A DNA stretch of 10,322 bases from GCA-2746795 sp964643965 (lineage in GTDB: Bacteria; Chloroflexota; Anaerolineae; Promineifilales; Promineifilaceae), in NCBI GenBank assembly GCA_964643965.1, contig CAZXVH010000150.1, positions 1 through 10,322 of the forward strand. Direction: 5' to 3'. The translations under genes were made by a program, and so were the position numbers. Positions 5,235-10,322 of this stretch are shown here, in pieces. Position 1 is the stretch's first letter. Every line of letters starts with the position of its first letter. The notes beneath the pieces were generated by a model, which ran no database searches, was not told the origin of the DNA, and saw nothing but the letters and a program-made list of their open reading frames with translations.

Positions 5235-7796
5235 GTGAAGAATTCAGATTTACTCACGCTCTTTGGCGATGCACCAGAAAAGGTACTGTCTTATCTTTTT
5301 GATCGGCTGCCGGTGGGAACGGCCGTTATCGACCGGGAGTTTCGCTTGCGCCGCTGCAACCCAACCTGGGCTGAATTCATCGAGCGTTATACCCCTTCTG
5401 CCGCCAGCGACGCGCTGCCCGGTGTTTCCCTCTTTGATTTAGAGCCAGGAACCGAAGACGTGCTTAAACCGCTCTTTGCCCCCGTTTTTGCCGGAGAAAT
5501 CGTGCGGCAAGAAGGCATCCGTCTGGAAAGCGACGGCATCGTCTCCTACTGGGATGTGGTATTGGTTCCCCTGGAAGTTGACGGCGAGGTCGTGGCCGCC
5601 CTGGATGTCAGTATGGACGTTACCAGCCACATGCTCAGCCAACAAAAGCTGGAAAACACCCTGCAAGCATTACAAGAAAGCGAAGCCAATCTCCGCGCCA
5701 TGTTGGAGAATGCGCAAGGGTATGCGATTTATCGCGCAGCGGTGGATCTGGATCACCCCTTTTTAGGCCGGGTTATCCTGGTGAGTCCATCCATGCGCGA
5801 AGTCGCCGGCGTCGAAGATATCTATGATTTCACCAGCTGGTTTAGCAATATCCACCCAGACGATGAAGCGCGTGTGATTGCTGCCAACCAGAGAGCTATA
5901 GAAAATGGCGTCTCTTTTGATGAAGAAATGCGCTTTTACAACAAACAGCGCGACGAGTGGCGGTGGGTGCATACGGTATCAAACCCGACAATAGATGAAA
6001 ACGGCCGTCTTACCCATTTTAACGGCATGACCATCGATATTACCGAACAAAAGCAGGCTCAGGAAGCGCTGTCCAATATCAACCAAACGTTGGAGCGACA
6101 AGTCGCTCAACGTACGCAGGAGATTGAGCAGCGAAACAACGAACTGGAAGTGTTGTACCAGGCCGATGAAGAGCTGCTACAACACCTGGAGCTAGATGCG
6201 ATACTGCAATCCCTGGTTGATGTGGCTGTCAACGCACTTCAAGCAGATAAAAGCTCGATCATGGTTTGGGATGCCGCTCATGAACATTTAATGGTGCGCG
6301 CTTCTCATGGGTTTCATCCGCACACATTGACCCAGATGTCTTTTGGGTCAAATGAAGGATCGGTTGGACGGGCAGCAACGACGGGTGAGTTGATAGTGGT
6401 GGAGGATGCCCAGCTAAATGAGCAGGTAATCAAGCGCATTATTGAGGCGGAAGATATTCGCTCGTTTATGCATTTCCCAATTACGGTTGGTCAGAAGATT
6501 TTTGGGGTTTTCAATGTAAATTATGTTGAAACACACCGTTTTTCCAAGACAGAGCAGCGTTTGTTTATGGCGCTGGCGCAGCGAGCAGCATTAGCCATCG
6601 AAAATGCCCGGCTTTACCTGGCAGAACAGAGGCGACGGCAGGTGGCGGAAAGCTTGCGCGGTATCGTGCGTATTCTCAATTCCAGTCATCCTTTGCCCGA
6701 GATTCTCGATTATATTGTGACCCAAGCCAGCCAACTCATAAATGCTGACATTTGTACGCTACATCACATTGATTATGCAGAATCGTTTGTGCGAATTGAG
6801 GCCAGCCACGGCTTACCAGAAGCCGTGCAGGACATTGATGGCTTTCCCTTGCTTTCCAGTAGGTCTGACGAGCTGATCTTGAAGCGTGAAGTAGTAGCCG
6901 TGTCCAACCAGGCTCCGCCCGTGTTGGATCCGATGATGGAAAGCGAACTTGATCCGCGTGTGCGCCGTTGGCGAGCCGCATTGACTGCTACATATCCTGC
7001 CTTTTTGGCTGTGCCGCTGATCGTAGCTGATGAAGTGTATGGCAGTCTGGTTTTTCACTTTGGACGCCATCTAAACTTTGACCAGGAAACTATTGATTTG
7101 GCGATGTCGCTGAGTGAGCAGGCGGCTCTAGCTATTGACAATGCTGGTTTACGGATACAGGCGGAGCAGGCGGCTGTGTCAGCAGAGCGAAACCGGCTGG
7201 CGCGCGATTTACATGATGCTGTCACCCAAACGCTTTTTTCTACCAGCTTGATTGCCGACGTGCTGCCCCGAATTTGGGAACGGGATCCAGAAATGGGGCA
7301 GGCTAAACTGTCTGAACTGCGCGAGCTAACACGCGGCGCGTTGGCCGAAATGCGTACGCTGCTGTTGGAACTGCGTCCGGCCACGTTGACCGAGGTCAGT
7401 CTGGCTGAGCTGCTGCGGCAATTAACGCAAGCGATTGGCGGCCGTTCCCGCTTGCCCATTGAATTGATTATTACGGGGGAACGGCCGTTACCCCCAGAAA
7501 CCCAAATCGCCCTGTATCGCATCGCCCAGGAAGCGCTCAATAACATCAGCAAACATGCCAGCGCCAGCCAGGTCACGCTCACAGTAGACTTCCTGCCGCA
7601 GAGTGTGCGCTTAACGATTGCGGATAACGGCCGTGGTTTCAACCCAGACGACATCTCGCACACATCATTGGGTCTGGGCATCATGCAAGAACGCGCCCAG
7701 AAGATTGGCGCAGAGTTAACCATTCACAGCCAGATTGGTGAAGGCACAACCGTCACTGTGCACTGCCCAATCGCCAATGAGAGAGGGGAATCATGA
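5235..7796 (+). CDS. Soluble hybrid-sensor PAS-PAS-GAF-GAF histidine kinase (NarL/DesK class)
   Basis: An 853-residue cytoplasmic sensor kinase with no membrane segment. Order: PAS about 20-135 (LPVGTAVIDREFRLRRCNPT); PAS/PAC about 150-275, ending WRWVHTVSNPT and FNGMTIDITEQKQ; coiled coil about 275-315; GAF about 318-460; GAF about 470-642. A HisKA_3 dimerisation domain follows with RLARDLHDAVTQ (phospho-acceptor H660), then an HATPase domain from about 755. The ATPase boxes are complete: N box EALNNISKHA (from 766), DNGRGF (797-802), GLGIM (813-817) and GEGT (835-838). The class autophosphorylates on His and passes phosphate to a LuxR-type regulator, here encoded directly downstream with a four-base ATGA overlap. 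The signal is not readable; PAS/GAF domains may bind haem, flavin, cyclic nucleotides or small ligands, and no phytochrome cysteine motif was recognised. The start is GTG with no ribosome site, consistent with leaderless initiation. 'Hybrid' refers only to mixed sensor domains; there is no receiver. Confidence 0.93.
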   Translation: MKNSDLLTLFGDAPEKVLSYLFDRLPVGTAVIDREFRLRRCNPTWAEFIERYTPSAASDALPGVSLFDLEPGTEDVLKPLFAPVFAGEIVRQEGIRLESDGIVSYWDVVLVPLEVDGEVVAALDVSMDVTSHMLSQQKLENTLQALQESEANLRAMLENAQGYAIYRAAVDLDHPFLGRVILVSPSMREVAGVEDIYDFTSWFSNIHPDDEARVIAANQRAIENGVSFDEEMRFYNKQRDEWRWVHTVSNPTIDENGRLTHFNGMTIDITEQKQAQEALSNINQTLERQVAQRTQEIEQRNNELEVLYQADEELLQHLELDAILQSLVDVAVNALQADKSSIMVWDAAHEHLMVRASHGFHPHTLTQMSFGSNEGSVGRAATTGELIVVEDAQLNEQVIKRIIEAEDIRSFMHFPITVGQKIFGVFNVNYVETHRFSKTEQRLFMALAQRAALAIENARLYLAEQRRRQVAESLRGIVRILNSSHPLPEILDYIVTQASQLINADICTLHHIDYAESFVRIEASHGLPEAVQDIDGFPLLSSRSDELILKREVVAVSNQAPPVLDPMMESELDPRVRRWRAALTATYPAFLAVPLIVADEVYGSLVFHFGRHLNFDQETIDLAMSLSEQAALAIDNAGLRIQAEQAAVSAERNRLARDLHDAVTQTLFSTSLIADVLPRIWERDPEMGQAKLSELRELTRGALAEMRTLLLELRPATLTEVSLAELLRQLTQAIGGRSRLPIELIITGERPLPPETQIALYRIAQEALNNISKHASASQVTLTVDFLPQSVRLTIADNGRGFNPDDISHTSLGLGIMQERAQKIGAELTIHSQIGEGTTVTVHCPIANERGES
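5318..5327. repeat. Iterated palindrome AACGGCCGTT, copy 3
   Basis: Perfect copy in the first PAS domain of the kinase, read as T-A-V. Confidence 0.7.
7480..7489. repeat. Iterated palindrome AACGGCCGTT, copy 4
   Basis: Perfect copy between the kinase dimerisation and ATPase domains, read as E-R-P-L. A degenerate copy (GGCGGCCGTT) lies 43 bases upstream at 7437-7446. Confidence 0.7.
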
Positions 7797-8434
7797 CTAA
7801 AGAAAAAGAAATCCGGGTGATGATTGTGGATGATCATGCCGTCGTGCGCAGCGGTTTAGCCGCTTTTTTGACTGTTTTTGATGATCTGCTGCTGGTGGGT
7901 GAAGCGGACAGCGGAGCGTCTGCCATACAGATGTGCGCTGAGGGTGACGTTGACGTGGTTCTCATGGATTTGATGATGCCAGAAATGGACGGCGCGGAAG
8001 CGACGCGCCGCATTCGCCAACAATGTCCAACCGTGCAGGTGATTGCTTTGACCAGTTTCCCCGAGGAAAACCTGGTGCAAGGCGCTCTGCAAGCCGGGGC
8101 CATCAGCTATTTGCTCAAAAATGTCACCGCCGATGAACTGGCAGCTGCCATTCGCGCCGCCCACGCCGGGCGCTCAATCTTGTCTCCTGAAGCAACGGCA
8201 GCGCTCATCCGCGCTGCCACTCGTCCCCAGCCAACTGACTATGATCTGACACCGCGCGAACTGGAAGTGTTGGCGCTCATGGTGCAGGGATTGAGCAACC
8301 CGGAGATGGCAGAGAAGCTGGTGGTGAGCCGTTCTACGATTAAGTTTCATGTGAGCAGTATTTTATCCAAGTTGGGTGTAAACGGCCGTACGGAAGCGGT
8401 GGCCCTGGCTTTGCAAGAAAACCTGGTCATCTGA
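7793..8434 (+). CDS. NarL/FixJ-family response regulator (REC-LuxR HTH)
   Basis: A 213-residue regulator of standard length. The receiver domain (about 7-125) has the acidic pair D13-D14, phospho-acceptor D59 in VLMDLMMPEMDG, the switch residue T87 in IALTSF and the conserved K109 in YLLKN. The C-terminal LuxR-type HTH (about 148-213) has LTPRELEVLALMVQGLSNPEMAEKL and STIKFHVSSILSKLGV, the recognition helix block. All catalytic residues are in place. The ATG overlaps the kinase stop by four bases and has GAGAGGGG about 5 bases upstream, so it is the cognate output of the kinase. Phosphorylation is expected to drive dimerisation and promoter binding. The dyad at 5204-5224 is one candidate autoregulatory site, which is inference. 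A terminator follows 32 bases after the stop. Confidence 0.95.
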   Translation: MTKEKEIRVMIVDDHAVVRSGLAAFLTVFDDLLLVGEADSGASAIQMCAEGDVDVVLMDLMMPEMDGAEATRRIRQQCPTVQVIALTSFPEENLVQGALQAGAISYLLKNVTADELAAAIRAAHAGRSILSPEATAALIRAATRPQPTDYDLTPRELEVLALMVQGLSNPEMAEKLVVSRSTIKFHVSSILSKLGVNGRTEAVALALQENLVI

Positions 8435-8465
8435 CCAGGAACAAACCCCTTCCACTGACCAGCCG

Positions 8466-8509
8466 AAACGCTCCCCAGATACCTGATGTGTCTGGGGCGT
8501 TTTTGTTTT
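8466..8509 (+). terminator. Rho-independent terminator of the two-component operon
   Basis: AAACGCTCCCCAGA (8466-8479) pairs with TCTGGGGCGTTT (8491-8502), leaving a two-base bulge and an 11-base loop. It is followed by a T-rich tract to 8509. Confidence 0.85.
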
Positions 8510-8540
8510 AACCTTAGCGCTATGAAAGGAGTAGTAGCAA

Positions 8541-8636
8541 ATGAATCGACACGCCATTTTAAACAAACTGACAATTTACACGTCGCTGGCCTTGTTAGCG
8601 TATGTGTATGAAACGGCCGTTTGGGGGTATCGGTAA
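8541..8636 (+). CDS. 31-residue single-span membrane micro-protein
   Basis: A 31-codon frame, ATG at 8541 to TAA at 8634-8636, preceded by a strong AAAGGAG (8525-8531) at 9-base spacing. The ribosome site is better than that of most larger genes nearby. The product begins MNRHAILNKLTIYTS (basic), continues with a hydrophobic LALLAYVYETAVW core, and ends GYR. This fits one short membrane helix with a positive N-terminal flank, which would face the cytoplasm. I do not recognise a family. It starts 32 bases after the operon terminator and stops 43 bases before the receiver protein, with which it may share a transcript. A perfect decamer copy encodes its E-T-A-V segment. Evidence for translation is the ribosome site and the plausible peptide; there is no homologue evidence. 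Confidence 0.5.
   Translation: MNRHAILNKLTIYTSLALLAYVYETAVWGYR
8612..8621. repeat. Iterated palindrome AACGGCCGTT, copy 5
   Basis: Perfect copy inside the micro-ORF, read as T-A-V. Confidence 0.7.
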
Positions 8637-8678
8637 ATACCATCCGGTTTTCAATGGCGTATGAGTAGGGAAGAAAAG

Positions 8679-9035
8679 ATGCGCGTCTTATTAGCCGATG
8701 ATCAAATGCGAGTTCGCTCTGCATTACGCTTATTATTAGAGCAAGAGCCAGGTTTCCAGGTGGTCGGTGAAGCCGCCGATGCCACCGGGTTGTTGTTGGC
8801 TGCTACCGAAAAGGCGCCCGACCTGCTGCTGCTGGATTGGGAACTGCCCGGTTTGCCTGCGGCTCAGTTGCTGCGCTTGTTAAGGGTGGAACGGCCGTTG
8901 TTAAAAATTATCGCTATGAGCAGCCACCCAGAAGTAGCGCGGCTGGCTCTCGATGCAGGCGCTCACGCTTTTTTGAGTAAAAGTGAACCGCCAGAGCAGG
9001 TGCTGTCTACCTTGTCCCACAGTAAAAAGGATTAA
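8679..9035 (+). CDS. Single-domain response regulator (receiver only)
   Basis: A CheY-like receiver of 118 residues with no output domain. Numbered from the ATG at 8679, it has the acidic pair D7-D8 (LLADDQ), phospho-acceptor D53 in LLLLDWELPG, S81 at the switch position (AMSSHP) and K101 (FLSKSE), so it should be phosphorylatable. The start at 8679 is preferred because AGGGAAG sits 5 bases upstream. An in-frame ATG at 8661 would add six residues (MSREEK) but has no ribosome site. The sequence RVRSALRLLLEQEPGFQVVGEA is close to receivers that normally carry a LuxR HTH. This gene ends soon after the last receiver helix (PEQVLSTLSHSKKD), so it either lost its HTH or acts as a phosphate sink or protein-protein switch. 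Its kinase could be the one encoded upstream. Confidence 0.88.
   Translation: MRVLLADDQMRVRSALRLLLEQEPGFQVVGEAADATGLLLAATEKAPDLLLLDWELPGLPAAQLLRLLRVERPLLKIIAMSSHPEVARLALDAGAHAFLSKSEPPEQVLSTLSHSKKD
8890..8899. repeat. Iterated palindrome AACGGCCGTT, copy 6
   Basis: Perfect copy in the receiver gene, read as E-R-P-L, the same peptide as copy 4 in the kinase. Confidence 0.7.
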
Positions 9036-9141
9036 AGCGGCCATGCGCTTAACCATATTTGATACCATCGCTTGATGTTCTCCTCCGCCAAACGTATTGC
9101 CTCTTCTATTTTGCGGCCAATACTTGGACGTTGTTGAGAGT

Positions 9142-9172
9142 TTGCGCCCAAAGGGAAAACCTGGTGTATACT
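9142..9172 (+). promoter_or_regulatory. Putative promoter of the candidate small RNA
   Basis: TTGCGC (9142-9147) and TATACT (9167-9172) are separated by 19 bases, with TG immediately before the -10. Box sequences and spacing are nearly the same as at 942-972. No gene starts downstream on this strand before the terminator at 9265. Confidence 0.4.
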
Positions 9173-9177
9173 ATAGG

Positions 9178-9298
9178 TAGCCGCCGTGGCCTGTACCGGC
9201 GGGATAACAAGTGTGAAAGGCACTGAACTTGACCTCTTGCAGAGGGGCAACCAGTTCAAAAAAGGCCGAATCTCCAGTGGGGGTTCGGCTCTTTTTTT
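9178..9298 (+). ncRNA. Candidate structured small RNA, about 120 nt
   Basis: Between a promoter-like TATACT (9167-9172) and a clear terminator lie several nested inverted repeats and no coding frame with a ribosome site. Helix 1 pairs CCGCCG (9181-9186) with CGGCGG (9197-9202). Helix 2 pairs AGTG (9210-9213) with CACT (9221-9224). Helix 3 pairs TGAACT (9224-9229) with AGTTCA (9253-9258), enclosing CCTCT-TGC-AGAGG (9233-9245). The terminator stem GCCGAA/TTCGGC ends in seven Ts. Helices 2 and 3 share one base and could coexist with one pair fewer. It does not match SRP, 6S, tmRNA, RNase P or common riboswitch cores that I know. Nothing lies downstream in the same direction, which argues for a free-standing RNA rather than a leader. 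Confidence 0.45.
9265..9298 (+). terminator. Rho-independent terminator
   Basis: GCCGAA (9265-9270) pairs with TTCGGC (9284-9289) and is followed by CTTTTTTT; a run of As before the left arm mirrors the Ts. It is the 3' end of the candidate small RNA and could also stop transcripts from the receiver gene. Confidence 0.8.
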
Positions 9299-9299
9299 A

Positions 9300-9457
9300 C
9301 TTGGTTAAATATATTGGCGACAAGTTAAGCAAATTTAGGAATAGTCAAGTTCATCTGCTCAACCAATGACAAATACTTCTTCCTTCGTTTTTGCTTGATA
9401 AGTGATAAAGATTTTGCTTTATAGACAACATATTCAACAGGGTCGGACGCCTGTCCA
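9300..9457. other. AT-rich convergent spacer
   Basis: No gene is seen. A weak ATAAAG/CTTTAT hairpin (9405-9410 and 9417-9422) lies downstream of the DoxX gene but lacks a T-run on either strand. Confidence 0.4.
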
Positions 9458-10024
9458 CTATACTTCGTGAAAAACAGGTCCCGGCGCCCAGGGCGTACCT
9501 AACTTAGGTAATACCCAACGATCCAATCCCCACCATCCAGCCGTTTTCCATGCCAGAACCAAAAAGGTGCCAATGGCAAATAAAATAGGATTGGTGCTGA
9601 CCGCGCCAGCCAGCAAGTAATTAAAATTCATGAAAGTACCGAAGAAAGCCGCAATGCCAGTGAATAGTCCCAGGATAAGGGCGATACCAACCAGGAGTTC
9701 ACCAAAACTCACCAGGTAACTCCAAAAGACAGGGTAAGGCACGACTACATTTTGCAGGAAGGTGGCATACCAACCCTGCACATTGGGATGGTCGCCAGTC
9801 GTCTGACTCAATGCTCCCTTTACAAAACCATCAATGGCTGTACCGGCCTGGCTGCCGACCCATGCGGAGTTGGTCACTTTACCCCAACCAGCATTGACCC
9901 ATTGCCAGCCCAGATAAAGGCGCAGGATCAACCATATCCAGGCCCAACGTACATCACCAAACAATGCCTGTGCCACAGGTGGATCTTCAAAATGCATTTT
10001 TTGATTATTTGTTATATTGGTCAT
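9458..10024 (-). CDS. DoxX/DoxD-family membrane protein
   Basis: A 188-residue inner-membrane protein with about four helices: residues 28-48 (WAWIWLILRLYLGWQWVNAG), about 97-118, 120-140 and 145-165. The RLYLGWQWVNAGWGKV opening, the SFGELLVGIALILGLFTGIAAFFG segment and the late FLVLAWKTAGWWGLDRW segment are typical of the DoxX/DoxD group. A polar loop of about 45 residues separates the first two helices. DoxD is the membrane subunit of archaeal thiosulfate:quinone oxidoreductase; other DoxX proteins have varied or unknown redox roles. No DoxA partner is next to it, so the function stays open. The start at 10024 is set by AAGGAG 8 bases upstream; a longer frame to 10060 would overlap the promoter. 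It is transcribed convergently with the two-component region. Confidence 0.85.
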   Translation of the reverse strand: MTNITNNQKMHFEDPPVAQALFGDVRWAWIWLILRLYLGWQWVNAGWGKVTNSAWVGSQAGTAIDGFVKGALSQTTGDHPNVQGWYATFLQNVVVPYPVFWSYLVSFGELLVGIALILGLFTGIAAFFGTFMNFNYLLAGAVSTNPILFAIGTFLVLAWKTAGWWGLDRWVLPKLGTPWAPGPVFHEV

Positions 10025-10048
10025 CAAAAACACTCCTTGGAGAAAACC

Positions 10049-10076
10049 ACTATAGCACAACTTTATACCTTCTCAA
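10049..10076 (-). promoter_or_regulatory. Promoter of the DoxX gene
   Basis: On the minus strand TTGAGA (10076-10071) and TATAGT (10054-10049) are 16 bases apart, with an extended -10 (TGcTATAGT). Transcription near 10042 would give a short leader containing AAGGAG. This supports the start codon at 10024. Confidence 0.6.
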
Positions 10077-10112
10077 AGTATAGGGTGTCCGTTCTGGAAG
10101 AGACTCTGAGCA

Positions 10113-10322
10113 ATGACCCATTTCGTATTAGTAAATTGTCTGGTTTTGGCAACGAGGGTTAGGTCATTTGCCAAAATTGAGGCTGACTTACGCCAGGGTG
10201 GGGGAGTCCACCGTTATGCCACTGACACTTATTATGGCGGGGGCGAATGGGTGCTTTTGACAGCCTGGCTCGGCTGGTATTACACAAAAATAGGAGCTAA
10301 CGAAAAAGCACTGGCGGGATAC
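10113..10322 (+). pseudogene. GH15 glucoamylase-like C-terminal region, 5'-truncated
   Basis: From about 10146 to the right edge one frame encodes AKIEADLRQGGGVHRY, then ATDTYYGGGEWVLLTAWLGW and YYTKIGANEKALAGY. This resembles the late catalytic-domain stretch of bacterial GH15 alpha-glycosidases, with the 'G-V-x-R-Y-x-x-D-x-Y-Y-G-G-G-x-W' block and a W-L-G-W-Y-Y helix of the (alpha/alpha)6 barrel. These enzymes hydrolyse alpha-1,4 or 1,6 glucosidic bonds and are several hundred residues long. Here the frame is blocked by a TGA at 10107-10109, and only 11-15 unmatched codons from an ATG at 10113 precede the homologous part. The DoxX promoter lies just upstream, so the N-terminal two-thirds is missing. 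The rest continues beyond the window. An artefactual contig join is possible. Family assignment is from memory of the motif. Confidence 0.55.

Noticed and set aside
7055..7723. Long minus-strand open frame (222 codons) under the kinase gene
   Set aside because: It lies opposite the fully conserved kinase dimerisation and ATPase domains; its composition (rich in Ser, Arg and Ala) is that of an antisense shadow.
9032..9259. Minus-strand open frame of 75 codons
   Set aside because: It overlaps the end of the receiver gene and the structured RNA, has no ribosome site and no recognisable domain. A short helical-looking stretch (IGRKIEEAIRLAEENIKRW) is not enough.
9752..10162. Plus-strand open frame of 136 codons opposite the DoxX gene
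   Set aside because: It is the complement of the DoxX coding region and its promoter; no ribosome site or motif.
1..10322. CRISPR array, tRNA genes, insertion-sequence ends
   Set aside because: I looked for regularly spaced repeats, cloverleaf-like segments with CCA ends, and terminal inverted repeats with a transposase, and found none.

Overview
The window looks like part of a chromosome from an uncultured Chloroflexota (Anaerolineae-like) bacterium. This placement is an inference. It rests on the large soluble PAS/PAS/GAF/GAF NarL-type histidine kinase paired with a LuxR-type regulator, on a separate single-domain receiver, on the mix of small toxin-antitoxin and VOC genes, and on a strongly over-represented palindromic decamer (AACGGCCGTT). 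No rRNA, tRNA, CRISPR array or complete mobile element was seen. The genetic code is standard, since TGA clearly ends several genes.

Layout. Positions 1-910 hold the 3' end of a short-chain dehydrogenase, a 54-codon stump of a PNPOx-like flavin protein and a VOC-fold protein. Positions 911-1740 hold a VapBC-type toxin-antitoxin operon with its own promoter, a palindrome at the start site and a strong hairpin behind it. An AraC-family regulator follows (1973-2821), cut by an in-frame TGA inside its second recognition helix, then an EamA/DMT exporter (2871-3782). On the minus strand is a HepT/MNT toxin-antitoxin pair (4624 to 3879) with a good promoter. Positions 4674-5200 have no intact gene but contain what looks like a HigA antitoxin relic and possibly a scrap of an antiporter.

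From 5200 to 8509 there is a two-component operon: a promoter with a dyad between -35 and -10, a leaderless-looking GTG start, the 853-residue kinase, an ATGA overlap into the response regulator, and a rho-independent terminator. It is followed by a 31-codon membrane micro-ORF and a receiver-only protein. Positions 9142-9298 look like a free-standing structured small RNA with promoter and terminator. A DoxX-family membrane protein lies on the minus strand (10024 to 9458), and the right edge carries a 5'-truncated GH15 glucoamylase-like sequence.

How it works together: kinase and regulator are almost certainly a cognate pair, with sensing in the cytoplasm through PAS/GAF domains and output at promoters through the LuxR HTH. 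The AraC protein may have controlled the exporter next to it. The rest is an accessory mosaic: two complete toxin-antitoxin loci, a relic of a third, and several truncated genes, which suggests repeated small insertions and deletions. I did not find a clearly new multi-gene system. The strongest leads are the iterated decamer, the candidate small RNA, the micro-ORF and the interrupted AraC gene.
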